In this document: positions 51,730-60,395 of the stretch, one piece after another
How positions within the stretch are numbered: the stretch's first letter is position 1
Layout: every line of letters starts with the position of its first letter
NCBI RefSeq assembly: GCF_030929595.1
Contig: NZ_JAVFVR010000005.1
Span: forward strand, 327,874-391,873
Length of the DNA stretch: 64,000 nucleotides
Source: Flavobacterium sp. LHD-85
Lineage (GTDB): Bacteria; Bacteroidota; Bacteroidia; Flavobacteriales; Flavobacteriaceae
Direction: 5' to 3'
The notes under the pieces: generated by a model
Databases searched by the model: none
What the model was told of the DNA's origin: nothing
The model's input: the letters and a program-made list of their open reading frames with translations, nothing else
Position numbers and translations under genes: made by a program

Positions 51730-51821
51730 TATACCTTTTCGGTAAAATTTTATCCAACTTTCTAGTTTATAATGCACTAGAGAGGTTTTTAAAACGTAAA
51801 TAACTACACAATACATACAAA

Positions 51822-54677
51822 ATGCCTAAAGACACATCAATAAAATCAGTTTTAATAATAGGTTCAGGACCTATTGTTATTGGCCAAGCTTGCGAATTCG
51901 ATTATGCGGGATCTCAATCTGCACGCTCGATTCGTGAAGAAGGAATTGAGGTTATCTTGATTAACTCGAATCCAGCGACGATTATGACCGACCCATCTAT
52001 GGCCGATCATATTTATTTGAAACCTTTAACGACAAAATCGATTATTGAAATTCTTAAGGAACATCCGCAAATTGATGCAGTTTTACCAACAATGGGAGGA
52101 CAAACTGCTTTGAACTTGTGTTTGGAAGCTGAGGAAAAAGGAATCTGGCAGGATTTCGGAGTGAAATTAATCGGAGTTGATGTAAATGCAATTAATATCA
52201 CAGAAGACAGAGAGCAGTTTAAGCAGCTTTTAGAAAGAATTAATGTGCCAACTGCACCTGCAAAAACAGCTACTTCTTACTTAGAAGGAAAAGAAATTGC
52301 TCAGGAGTTTGGTTTCCCGCTTGTAATTCGTCCTTCGTTTACACTTGGAGGAACTGGAGCAGCGGTAGTTTACAAAAAAGAAGATTTTGATGAGCTTTTA
52401 ACTCGCGGACTTGAAGCTTCTCCAATTCATGAAGTTTTGATCGATAAAGCTTTAATGGGATGGAAAGAGTACGAGTTAGAACTTTTAAGAGATAAAAATG
52501 ACAACGTTGTAATTATCTGTTCTATCGAAAACATGGATCCAATGGGAATCCACACTGGAGATTCGATTACAGTAGCTCCAGCGATGACATTATCTGATAC
52601 AACTTTCCAAAAATTACGTGACTACGCTATCTTAATGATGAGAAGTATCGGAAATTTTGCGGGAGGATGTAACGTACAATTCGCAGTTTCGCCAGACGAA
52701 AAGGAAGATATCGTAGCTATCGAGATCAACCCTCGTGTATCTCGTTCTTCTGCTTTAGCATCAAAAGCAACTGGATATCCAATTGCAAAAATTGCTTCTA
52801 AACTAGCTTTAGGATACAACTTAGATGAATTGCAAAACCAAATTACAAAATCTACTTCGGCTCTTTTCGAACCAACTTTAGATTATGTAATCGTAAAAAT
52901 ACCACGTTGGAACTTCGACAAATTTGAAGGTTCAGACAGAACTTTAGGACTTCAGATGAAATCTGTAGGTGAGGTTATGGGAATCGGACGCTCATTCCAA
53001 GAAGCGCTTCACAAAGCAACTCAATCTCTTGAGATTAAGAGAAATGGTTTAGGAGCTGACGGAAAAGGATACAAAAATTACGAACAAATTATCGAGAAAC
53101 TAACTTATGCAAGCTGGGATCGTGTCTTCGTAATTTACGATGCAATCGCAATGGGAATTCCGTTGAGTACCATTCACGAAATTACAAGAATCGATATGTG
53201 GTTCTTAAAACAATACGAAGAGCTTTATACTTTAGAGAAAGAAATCTCAAACTATAAAGTTTCAAATCTTCCTAAAGAATTATTGCTTGAAGCAAAACAG
53301 AAAGGTTTTGCAGATAGACAAATCGCTCACATGATGAGTTGTTTGGAAAGTGAAGTTCACGCTTTACGTATGGATATGAACATCAACCGTGTATTCAAAT
53401 TAGTAGATACTTGTGCGGCTGAGTTTAAAGCTAAAACACCTTATTACTACTCAACTTTTGAGGCAGAAATTGAAAAAGCAAACGGAGAACGTTACGTAGA
53501 TAACGAAAGTATCCTGACAGATAAAAAGAAAGTAATCGTATTAGGTTCTGGACCAAACAGAATTGGACAAGGAATCGAGTTTGATTACTCTTGTGTACAC
53601 GGAGTTTTAGCAGCTAAAGAATGTGGTTACGAAACGATCATGATCAACTGTAATCCTGAAACAGTTTCTACAGACTTTGATACGGCTGATAAATTATACT
53701 TTGAGCCAGTTTTCTGGGAGCATATTTATGACATTATCCAACACGAGAAGCCAGAAGGTGTAATCGTGCAGCTTGGAGGTCAGACAGCGCTTAAATTAGC
53801 AGATAAATTATCTAAATATGGTGTAAAAATCATCGGAACTAGTTTTGACGCACTTGACTTAGCAGAGGACAGAGGAAGATTCTCAGACTTATTGACTGAA
53901 TTGCATATTCCTTTCCCAAGATTCGGAATCGCTGAAACGGCTGATGAAGCTTCAAAATTGGCTGATACTTTAGATTTTCCACTTTTAATTCGTCCTTCTT
54001 ATGTATTAGGAGGTCAGGGAATGAAAATTGTAATCAACAAAAAAGAGCTTGAAGAGCACGTAATCGATTTGCTGAAAGCAATTCCAGGAAACAAATTATT
54101 GCTAGATCACTACTTAGCTGGAGCAATCGAAGCTGAGGCTGATGCCATCTGTGATGCTGACGGAAATGTTTACATCATCGGAATTATGGAGCACATTGAG
54201 CCTTGTGGAGTTCACTCTGGAGATAGTAACGCAACATTGCCTCCTTTTAACTTAGGAGAGTTTGTAATGCAGCAAATTAAAGATCATACGCATAAAATTG
54301 CGAGAGCTTTAAAAACAGTTGGATTAATCAATATCCAGTTTGCGATTAAAGATGATACAGTTTATATTATCGAGGCAAACCCAAGAGCTTCAAGAACGGT
54401 TCCGTTTATTGCAAAAGCTTACGGAGAACCTTATGTAAACTACGCTACAAAAGTAATGTTAGGACACAATAAAGTAACTGACTTTGATTTTAACCCGCAA
54501 TTAAAAGGATACGCAATCAAACAACCAGTTTTCTCTTTCAGCAAATTCCCGAACGTAAACAAAGCGTTAGGACCAGAAATGAAATCGACAGGAGAAAGCA
54601 TCTTGTTTATTGATGACTTGAAAGACGATCAATTCTACGAATTGTACTCTAGAAGAAAAATGTATTTGAGTAAATAA
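51822..54677 (+). CDS. carB: carbamoyl-phosphate synthase large chain, lacking the allosteric domain
   Basis: The 951-residue protein starts VLIIGSGPIVIGQACEFDYAGSQ. It has two ATP-grasp halves (about 1-400 with FTLGGTGAAVV, and 555-930 with SYVLGGQGMKIV) around an oligomerisation region (about 400-550). It supplies carbamoyl phosphate for arginine and pyrimidine synthesis. The protein stops right after LGPEMKSTGESILF...YSRRKMYLSK, where E. coli CarB (1073 residues) continues into the MGS-like allosteric domain. The sequence after the stop shows no remnant. Inference: UMP/ornithine control is absent. carA is not in the window. Confidence 0.96.
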   Translation: MPKDTSIKSVLIIGSGPIVIGQACEFDYAGSQSARSIREEGIEVILINSNPATIMTDPSMADHIYLKPLTTKSIIEILKEHPQIDAVLPTMGGQTALNLCLEAEEKGIWQDFGVKLIGVDVNAINITEDREQFKQLLERINVPTAPAKTATSYLEGKEIAQEFGFPLVIRPSFTLGGTGAAVVYKKEDFDELLTRGLEASPIHEVLIDKALMGWKEYELELLRDKNDNVVIICSIENMDPMGIHTGDSITVAPAMTLSDTTFQKLRDYAILMMRSIGNFAGGCNVQFAVSPDEKEDIVAIEINPRVSRSSALASKATGYPIAKIASKLALGYNLDELQNQITKSTSALFEPTLDYVIVKIPRWNFDKFEGSDRTLGLQMKSVGEVMGIGRSFQEALHKATQSLEIKRNGLGADGKGYKNYEQIIEKLTYASWDRVFVIYDAIAMGIPLSTIHEITRIDMWFLKQYEELYTLEKEISNYKVSNLPKELLLEAKQKGFADRQIAHMMSCLESEVHALRMDMNINRVFKLVDTCAAEFKAKTPYYYSTFEAEIEKANGERYVDNESILTDKKKVIVLGSGPNRIGQGIEFDYSCVHGVLAAKECGYETIMINCNPETVSTDFDTADKLYFEPVFWEHIYDIIQHEKPEGVIVQLGGQTALKLADKLSKYGVKIIGTSFDALDLAEDRGRFSDLLTELHIPFPRFGIAETADEASKLADTLDFPLLIRPSYVLGGQGMKIVINKKELEEHVIDLLKAIPGNKLLLDHYLAGAIEAEADAICDADGNVYIIGIMEHIEPCGVHSGDSNATLPPFNLGEFVMQQIKDHTHKIARALKTVGLINIQFAIKDDTVYIIEANPRASRTVPFIAKAYGEPYVNYATKVMLGHNKVTDFDFNPQLKGYAIKQPVFSFSKFPNVNKALGPEMKSTGESILFIDDLKDDQFYELYSRRKMYLSK

Positions 54678-54698
54678 TCTCAAATTCTAGTATAAAAG

Positions 54699-54729
54699 AA
54701 AAGCTCCAATGAAAATTGTAGCTTTTTTT
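54699..54729 (+). terminator. terminator of carB
   Basis: AAAGCTCCAAT-GAAA-ATTGTAGCTTT (one mismatch), then TTTT. Confidence 0.75.
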
Positions 54730-54743
54730 GTTTTATACGTTTT

Positions 54744-54927
54744 GATGTTCCGTAGGAACATTTTGTTGGTAGTAGAAATATTGTGTTGTTGTCGTTGTTA
54801 CGTTCCGTAGGAACGTTTGGTATTGACATCATTTTTTAAACAACCCAATAATCAAACGTTTCTACGGAACGTAAATACTACTGTTGGCTGTTTTTTTTTC
54901 TACCGATGAGACATTCCTACGGAATGA
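54744..54927. repeat. composite palindromic element (REPIN-like), copy 2
   Basis: The order of motifs matches the copy at 30669-30846: ATGTTCCGTAGGAACAT (54745-54761), GGTAGTAGAAA, ACGTTCCGTAGGAACGT (54800-54816), a loop, ACGTTTCTACGGAACGT (54856-54872), TTTCTACC (54897-54904), ATTCCTACGGAAT (54913-54925). The gap 54678-55038 contains this, the carB terminator and a terminator for yiaA, and no gene. Confidence 0.8.
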
Positions 54928-54984
54928 AAGCTAGATATAAAAATACAAAGCTAAAGTTGTGTTTCATTAAAAGGGTAAAATAAC

Positions 54985-55019
54985 AAAGGGGCTGTCTCAG
55001 TATTTGAAGCAGCCCCTTT
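54985..55019 (-). terminator. terminator of yiaA
   Basis: AAAGGGGCTG (54985-54994) with CAGCCCCTTT (55010-55019). The word GGCTGTCTCAG resembles the GGCTGTTTCAA stem of the terminator at 30571. Confidence 0.8.
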
Positions 55020-55038
55020 AGTATTTTAATTATAAAAC

Positions 55039-55437
55039 TTATTCGTTTTGACCAAAGTTCATATTGTCTCTAGTATTTTTCTGAACAGAAATAGCGCCAA
55101 ATAGTGCTAATAGAAAAGCAAAGGCATAAAATCCTTTTTCGCTTGGCAGTATCGTTGCATTCCAAAGTCCAACCACTAAAAGAACTATTGAAAGCAATGT
55201 TCCAAACCAGCAGATTCCGTAATAAATATCAGTAACAGGAAGTTTTTCTAATCGGTCTCTTACGCTTTTTTGCAGTGAAACAACGGCAAAAAGTCCGAAC
55301 ATTAAAACAGTGAAATAATATCCTTTTTCGTTTAATAGCATTTCAGCTCTGGCAAGTCCAACAATAAAGCCAACTGTTCCTGCTCCAAGAGCAACCCAAG
55401 ATGCCGCGATAAAGGCATTTGATGTTTTTTGTATCAT
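55039..55437 (-). CDS. yiaA: YiaA/YiaB two-helix domain membrane protein
   Basis: The 132-residue protein contains two YiaAB repeats, each of two membrane helices (about 6-27 and 34-52, then 72-92 and 99-117), with SNAFIAASWVALGAGTVGFIVGLARA and a mirrored second part (WFGTLLSIVLLVVGLWNA). Short charged loops link them. E. coli YiaA is an inner-membrane protein of unknown function. It ends before a terminator and starts with an isolated promoter region; it is not part of an operon with the neighbours. Confidence 0.88.
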   Translation of the reverse strand: MIQKTSNAFIAASWVALGAGTVGFIVGLARAEMLLNEKGYYFTVLMFGLFAVVSLQKSVRDRLEKLPVTDIYYGICWFGTLLSIVLLVVGLWNATILPSEKGFYAFAFLLALFGAISVQKNTRDNMNFGQNE

Positions 55438-55539
55438 AATTTATTATTTTGGTAAGAAGCAAATATAATTAAATTAGATTCAGAACAAAATAAATAGCAG
55501 TTGTTTTGTTCAGTAAAATCTCTCAAATAAGTAAAAAGA

Positions 55540-55564
55540 AAAAGCTCCAAAATTTGGAGCTTTT
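55540..55564 (-). terminator. terminator of the DUF4252 operon
   Basis: AAAGCTCCAAA-A-TTTGGAGCTTT, followed on the minus strand by a T-run. Confidence 0.85.
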
Positions 55565-55589
55565 CTCGTTGTAAAAAGTAAGATGTATT

Positions 55590-56129
55590 TTATTTTTTTA
55601 GCAGTTGTTCTAAAGGTTTTAACTGTTCCATGTCTATTTTAGATTTTTGCAGAACAGACATTAAAGTCATAATATTATTCGGGTTCATATCTTCTCCTAA
55701 CACGCGAACTACTGCAAATCCAGTTTCTTTTCTGTTGGCAAAAATGACAAATTCTTTGATGTTGTCGTCACTTCCAACGTAACTTACAGAAGCGCCATCT
55801 TTACCAGAACCAAATTTCATTAATTCTTGATATTTTGGATCTTTTAATATGGCTTTTACCTTTGTTCTTTCTGTCTCAAACTGCGCTTGATTGCTTTGAT
55901 CGGCTTTAAAAGCCAGAATGTTCATTTTGTCAAACGAGTTTAAAGCTTCGTTTTGTTCTGCAGATAATTTTGTTGGATCAACATTTAAAATGTTTGGTGA
56001 AATATCTAAAGAAATAAATTCTTTTTTCTCTGAATTCTCAACAAAATACTTTTGCAGTGAAGGTTCAGAATTACAGCTCCCCAAAGTTAGAAGAGCTGTA
56101 AGTGCTATGATGAAGATACTTGTTCTCAT
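55590..56129 (-). CDS. DUF4252 lipoprotein
   Basis: The 179-residue protein has a lipobox (TLGSC, Cys at about 19) and then QKYFVENSEKKEFISLDISPNIL. The DUF4252 core (about 45-160) contains MKFGSGKDGASVSYVGSDDNIKEFVIFANR and VVRVLGEDMNPNNIMTLMSVLQ. This family occurs only in Bacteroidota, often in ECF sigma factor operons as here. Unknown role; predicted outer-membrane-anchored lipoprotein. It is last in the operon, starting two bases after the other DUF4252 gene. Confidence 0.88.
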   Translation of the reverse strand: MRTSIFIIALTALLTLGSCNSEPSLQKYFVENSEKKEFISLDISPNILNVDPTKLSAEQNEALNSFDKMNILAFKADQSNQAQFETERTKVKAILKDPKYQELMKFGSGKDGASVSYVGSDDNIKEFVIFANRKETGFAVVRVLGEDMNPNNIMTLMSVLQKSKIDMEQLKPLEQLLKK

Positions 56130-56131
56130 TT

Positions 56132-56659
56132 TTATTTTTTGCCTTTAGAAGCTTTCTTTAAGTCTGAACCGCCAGGAAGCTGCATTTTATCTGTTAATAC
56201 TGAGATTTCGTTTAAGTCAAAATTACCAGTTAAAGATAGTAAAACCGTCTCATCGTTTTTTGCACCGTCAACATACATTAAAAGTTCTTTTATCTGTGTG
56301 TCAGTAGCGCCAGATTTTACCATTATTCTAACGTTTTTTCCGCCATCATTTACTCGCATTAATTCTTCCAAACCGGCAGTTTTTACATATTTATCAGCAG
56401 TAGCTTTCATGTCGGCTTCGATTTTTGGATTTTTAGTGGTAAACACTTTTAAATAATCCAGTTTTTTTATTAGAGCTATATATTGCTGAGTTTCTTTATC
56501 AGAAGCATCAGTTTTTACTTTGCTCATTAAATCGAACATTTTTTTGTTTACAATTACTGAGGTTACATCATCCTGACCATCAAATTTATCGAAAGCACTT
56601 TGTGCATAAAAAGCGGTGGAAACGAATGCGAAGACTAAAGTTATAATGAAATTTTTCAT
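56132..56659 (-). CDS. DUF4252 secreted protein
   Basis: Beginning at MKNFIITLVFAFVSTAFYAQ, the 175-residue protein has a signal peptide and SAFDKFDGQDDVTSVIVNKKMFD, a DUF4252 start, with VRIMVKSGATDTQIKELLMYVDGAKNDETVLLSLTGNFDL (about 110-150, split). It is the non-lipid counterpart of its downstream neighbour. The long frame to 56737 would overlap the membrane gene upstream and is rejected. It is separated by 16 bases from that gene and sits in the same operon. Confidence 0.85.
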   Translation of the reverse strand: MKNFIITLVFAFVSTAFYAQSAFDKFDGQDDVTSVIVNKKMFDLMSKVKTDASDKETQQYIALIKKLDYLKVFTTKNPKIEADMKATADKYVKTAGLEELMRVNDGGKNVRIMVKSGATDTQIKELLMYVDGAKNDETVLLSLTGNFDLNEISVLTDKMQLPGGSDLKKASKGKK

Positions 56660-56675
56660 GATTTTTTGATTTAAT

Positions 56676-57137
56676 TTACTGTTTAAAAATTTTGTTTTTT
56701 GATTGTTCGTATTCTTTAATGTAATGTACACTTTCAATACCTACATTAACATTGCTTGATAATAAAGCCAAAGCTTTTTGAGTTGCTTTTAAGGCTTCTT
56801 CGGGATCATCGTAAGTTCCTAATTCTGTTTGCGAAGCTACTGCAGTTGTGTCATTTTTTTCGCTAACAAAAAAGTAAGTTCCGATGCCCAGCAAAACAAC
56901 AGCAGAAGCTGCAATCGATAACCACGCTACGTTTCGTTTCTTAGTTTGTAGTGGAATCTCATACGTCGATTTCTGTTCTTTTGCTTGAGAGAAATAGCCA
57001 AACATAGGTTTGTACTGCTCCAAATGCTGCGCAACATTTGATGAAGAAAAGTATTCTTTTAATTGATTTTCTTCAGCAATAGAAGTTTCTCCCTGAAAGT
57101 ATTTTTCTAATATCTCTTCTATTTTATTTAGTTCCAT
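56676..57137 (-). CDS. putative anti-sigma factor, single-pass membrane protein
   Basis: The 153-residue protein has a cytoplasmic N-terminus (about 1-70), with NKIEEILEKYFQGETSIAEENQLKEYFSSSN typical of Bacteroidota anti-sigma-like starts. One membrane helix (about 71-90, AWLSIAASAVVLLGIGTYFFV) and a periplasmic tail (about 95-153) follow. It overlaps the sigma factor gene by 14 bases and follows it directly. A role in holding the sigma factor at the membrane is inferred from this position; no known anti-sigma domain is certain. Confidence 0.75.
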   Translation of the reverse strand: MELNKIEEILEKYFQGETSIAEENQLKEYFSSSNVAQHLEQYKPMFGYFSQAKEQKSTYEIPLQTKKRNVAWLSIAASAVVLLGIGTYFFVSEKNDTTAVASQTELGTYDDPEEALKATQKALALLSSNVNVGIESVHYIKEYEQSKNKIFKQ

Positions 57138-57633
57138 AAAGGTGTGTATTTGTCATTGATTCTCTAATTTTTTTTCTCGCTCTCGAAAGTGCCACTCGTA
57201 TTGCGGTTTCGTTCATATTTACGATTTTGGCTATTTCTTCAAATTCATATTGTTCCACATCCCGTAGCTGAATTAATAGCTGCATTTGTTCGGGCATTTC
57301 GTTTATAATTTTTTCGACCCATTCTAAACTGTCTTGGTCTTCTAATTTTTTATCCAATTGCGGCTGCCGATCGGTAAAATTATTATGGACAATTTGCAGA
57401 TTACTGGCTCTTTTAGATTTCAGCTGGTCCAGACAATAGTTTTTAGTCATCGTCATGGCCAATGCTTCTACGCTATTGTAGCTTTGCAGATTCTCTTTTT
57501 TGTTCCATAATTTTACCATTACTTCCTGAGTTGCATCTTCTGCTTCTTCAGTGCTGGTAAGCAATCTTTTTGCCAGACGAAAAACTTTGTCTTTGAAAGG
57601 ATTTATTAATTCTATAAATACAACTTGGTTCAT
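57124..57633 (-). CDS. ECF RNA polymerase sigma factor
   Basis: The 169-residue protein has region 2 (about 10-80) with FKDKVFRLAKRLLTSTEEAEDATQEVMVKLW, the -10 recognition helix. Region 4 (about 110-160), with MPEQMQLLIQLRDVEQYEFEEIAKIVNMNETAIRVALSRARKKIRE, holds the -35 recognition helix-turn-helix. No domain is attached. It is first in the operon, directly followed by the anti-sigma-like gene. Its own upstream region has an ECF-type promoter, so it probably controls itself. Confidence 0.93.
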   Translation of the reverse strand: MNQVVFIELINPFKDKVFRLAKRLLTSTEEAEDATQEVMVKLWNKKENLQSYNSVEALAMTMTKNYCLDQLKSKRASNLQIVHNNFTDRQPQLDKKLEDQDSLEWVEKIINEMPEQMQLLIQLRDVEQYEFEEIAKIVNMNETAIRVALSRARKKIRESMTNTHLYGTK

Positions 57634-57668
57634 TAATCTGATGGTTAATCGTTAGCTTATATATTCAA

Positions 57669-57693
57669 GACGAGGCATAATTCTATTTGTTAC
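57669..57693 (-). promoter_or_regulatory. ECF-type promoter of the sigma operon
   Basis: On the minus strand GTAAC (57689-57693), 16 bases, CGTC (57669-57672), 36 bases before the start codon. This is the AAC/CGTC form seen at autoregulated ECF operons, not the TAnnTTTG form used elsewhere here. Confidence 0.65.
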
Positions 57694-57791
57694 AGCAAAA
57701 AGAAAAAAAAATTCTGTAGAAAAAATACTGCTTTTATGATAAAGGTAAAACTAAAGATATTACTTTTACACTTATACCACTAATATATTGA

Positions 57792-59252
57792 ATGATTATG
57801 AAAACAACTTTAAAGAGTATTCTTTTTCTCTTTTTATTCGCTTTTTCTTTACAGTCTTGTGAAGATCAGGATGACGTAGCTGCTCCAGCTGACTTGCAGA
57901 TTAATAAATTTGTTTGGAGAGGATTAAATGAGGTTTATTTGTGGCAAGCCGATGTGCCAAATCTAGCCGATGGACGAAATTTGCAACCTGATTTTGATCA
58001 GTTTTTAAGAGGATATTCTCATCCTGAAGATTTGTTTGAAGATTTATTGAATAAACCAGAAAGCAAATATCCTAATGGCGATGCAATTGATCGTTTCAGC
58101 TGGATTGTTGATGATTATACTGTTCTAGAGCAGGAATTAAGTGGTGTTACAAAAAATAATGGTGTCGATTTTAGACTGAGCCGCGTGTCATCAGGATCAA
58201 ATGATGTGGTGGGTTTTGTGCGATATATTATTCCAAACTCTGATGCTTCTACAAAAGCTATTAAGCGCGGTGATTTATTTACAAGTGTAAACGGAACAAA
58301 ACTTACGGTTTCAAATTATCAGGAATTATTATTTAATAAGGATAGCTATACGTTAAACTTAGCAGATTATAATGGAAGCAGTTATGTTTTGAACGGAAAA
58401 TCGGTTAACTTGACTAAAACTGTTTTAGAAGAAAATCCTATTTTTATTAATAAAGTGATTACTTCTGGAGGTCGTAAAATTGGTTATTTGATGTACAATG
58501 GTTTTTATTCAAATTATGACGATAGATTAAATCAAGCTTTTGGAGAACTGAAATCACAAGGCATAACAGATTTGGTTTTAGATCTTCGATATAATGGAGG
58601 AGGAGCGGTACCTTCGGCTATAAGACTTTCTAGTATGATCACGGGACAGTTTGATACTCAGATTTTTGCTAAAACGCAGTTTAACACAAAGTGGATGAAA
58701 GAAATGACTGCTGAGGATTTAGAAAGTTTGAATTACAGATTTGTAAACAATATTGACGGGAAACCATTAAACAGCTTAAATTTAACTACTGTTTATGTTA
58801 TTACCACTGCAAGTACGGCATCTGCGAGTGAATTGGTTATTAACGGATTAAAACCATATATAAATGTAGTTCAGATTGGAGAAACCACTACTGGTAAAAA
58901 TGTTGGGTCTTATACAATTTATGATTCAGAAACTTTGTTTACTAAAAAAGGAATCAATCCAAATCATAAATATGCAATGCAGCCTCTAGTTTTTAAAATC
59001 TCAAATTCTGCAGGTTTTGGTGATTACCAGCAAGGTTTACAGCCTACTTATCAGCAAAGAGAGTATTTGGATACATTTGGTGTTTTAGGAGAAACCTCTG
59101 AGCCTTTGCTTAATCTAGCTATTTCGAAAATTACAGGATCTACTGCTAAAAGAATTCTGAATGATTCTCAACCAGAGATGCCGTATTTGACAGATTCAAA
59201 AATCATAAACGGATTAAGGCACGGAATGTATATTCAGAATCCGACAAAATAA
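57792..59252 (+). CDS. S41 family serine protease, lipoprotein
   Basis: The 486-residue protein starts MIMKTTLKSILFLFLF (the second Met at 57798 is equally possible) with a lipobox QSC (Cys23). A helical N-terminal part comes first, then a PDZ-like domain (about 130-215), and the S41 domain (about 220-410). The catalytic pair is Ser344 (in ASTASASE) and Lys369 (TTTGKN), 25 residues apart as in E. coli Prc. It is a C-terminal processing-type peptidase at the cell envelope. It is divergent from the sigma operon, with a 158-base gap. Confidence 0.92.
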   Translation: MIMKTTLKSILFLFLFAFSLQSCEDQDDVAAPADLQINKFVWRGLNEVYLWQADVPNLADGRNLQPDFDQFLRGYSHPEDLFEDLLNKPESKYPNGDAIDRFSWIVDDYTVLEQELSGVTKNNGVDFRLSRVSSGSNDVVGFVRYIIPNSDASTKAIKRGDLFTSVNGTKLTVSNYQELLFNKDSYTLNLADYNGSSYVLNGKSVNLTKTVLEENPIFINKVITSGGRKIGYLMYNGFYSNYDDRLNQAFGELKSQGITDLVLDLRYNGGGAVPSAIRLSSMITGQFDTQIFAKTQFNTKWMKEMTAEDLESLNYRFVNNIDGKPLNSLNLTTVYVITTASTASASELVINGLKPYINVVQIGETTTGKNVGSYTIYDSETLFTKKGINPNHKYAMQPLVFKISNSAGFGDYQQGLQPTYQQREYLDTFGVLGETSEPLLNLAISKITGSTAKRILNDSQPEMPYLTDSKIINGLRHGMYIQNPTK

Positions 59253-59266
59253 AATATAATAAATAG

Positions 59267-59294
59267 AAAAGGCTTTCATAATTGAAAGCCTTTT
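59267..59294. terminator. bidirectional terminator between the S41 gene and the beta-propeller gene
   Basis: AAAAGGCTTTCA-TAA-TTGAAAGCCTTTT. Convergent genes on both sides. Confidence 0.9.
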
Positions 59295-59332
59295 CCATAA
59301 AAAAAAAACAAAAACTAATTCTAAAGGTAAAA

Positions 59333-60391
59333 TTAATCGTTAAAGTAGAATCCGTTTGGACCTAAACCAACAGTTAATTCTTTTATTAAGCTTCCGCTTA
59401 AGTTGTAAATGTATGCTGTGCTGCTTGAAGCAAAATCTCCACCGTCTGCAATAAAGATTTTATCATCTTTAACCGCAAAACCGTACATTTTTCCGTATTG
59501 AGAAGTTGAGTTATATTGAAAAATTGGAGTTGTAGAAGCAGATGTTGCCGCGTAGTCTATGGCATAAACTGCAGTTTCTAGCGTATAATATATTTTATTG
59601 TTGTAAATGTCTAGGTTTCTAACTCCATCAAGAGATTCGGGGAACGTAATTTTGCTAATAGAATTATCAGATAATTTTACTTTTACAATTTCACTTCTTT
59701 CTCCGTATGAGCTTCTAATTGTGTATAAAACACCGTCTTTAACTTCCATTGTATCTGCTCCTAAACCAATAGCTACAGAAGTTTCAAGTTTGTTTGTCGC
59801 TGGATTTATAACTAATAATTTGTCGTTATTATATGGCTCAGTTACATAAAGTTTATTGTTAGAAATTTCAATATGGTTAGCAGTTGTATTTAGCGCAATT
59901 GTAGATTCTACTTTGTTTGTAGCTAAGTTGATAACAGCGATAAAATCATCTGTGTTTCCTGCAGGATTTGTTTTAGACCAATAAGTGTTTGCATTAGTAA
60001 CATAAGCTTTTCCGTCTTTTACAACACCGTATCTTGGAGTGATTAGGCCAGTTTCAATTTTTGCTACAAGTTTAAATGTATAACGATTTACTACATTTAT
60101 AACATTAGAACCACCTGCAATGATATACGCTTTATCTCCATCAAAAAATATATTTTGAAGATATTTTCCAATAAAATCAGAACCATTTACAGTACTGTAA
60201 ACATCTTTTGTGAAAGTATTTAAATCGTCGCTAACGAAAGAAACAGAACCGCCATCAGTAAAATTCCCCTCATTTAAGATGAAAATTCCATCATCATAAA
60301 CTCCTTTTGGATCATTGGAGTCATCATCATTAGAACAAGAAACAAGAAGCGAAACGCTAAGTGCTGCTAAAAATAATCTAGTTAATTTCAT
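59333..60391 (-). CDS. beta-propeller lipoprotein (DUF5074/YncE-like), probable B12-binding BtuG-type
   Basis: The 352-residue protein has a lipobox (LLVSC, Cys19). A run of seven similar beta-blades follows, each built on FDGDKAYIIAGGSN-, VKDGKAYVTNANT-, ISNNKLYVTEPYN-like cores with [KN]xIYY/LYVT turns. This is the YncE/DUF5074 fold. It is the second gene of an operon behind a cobalamin riboswitch, next to a BtuB-like receptor. In Bacteroides the BtuG protein, also a surface propeller lipoprotein, captures B12 for BtuB. The role here is inferred from that. Confidence 0.85.
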   Translation of the reverse strand: MKLTRLFLAALSVSLLVSCSNDDDSNDPKGVYDDGIFILNEGNFTDGGSVSFVSDDLNTFTKDVYSTVNGSDFIGKYLQNIFFDGDKAYIIAGGSNVINVVNRYTFKLVAKIETGLITPRYGVVKDGKAYVTNANTYWSKTNPAGNTDDFIAVINLATNKVESTIALNTTANHIEISNNKLYVTEPYNNDKLLVINPATNKLETSVAIGLGADTMEVKDGVLYTIRSSYGERSEIVKVKLSDNSISKITFPESLDGVRNLDIYNNKIYYTLETAVYAIDYAATSASTTPIFQYNSTSQYGKMYGFAVKDDKIFIADGGDFASSSTAYIYNLSGSLIKELTVGLGPNGFYFND

Positions 60392-60395
60392 TATA

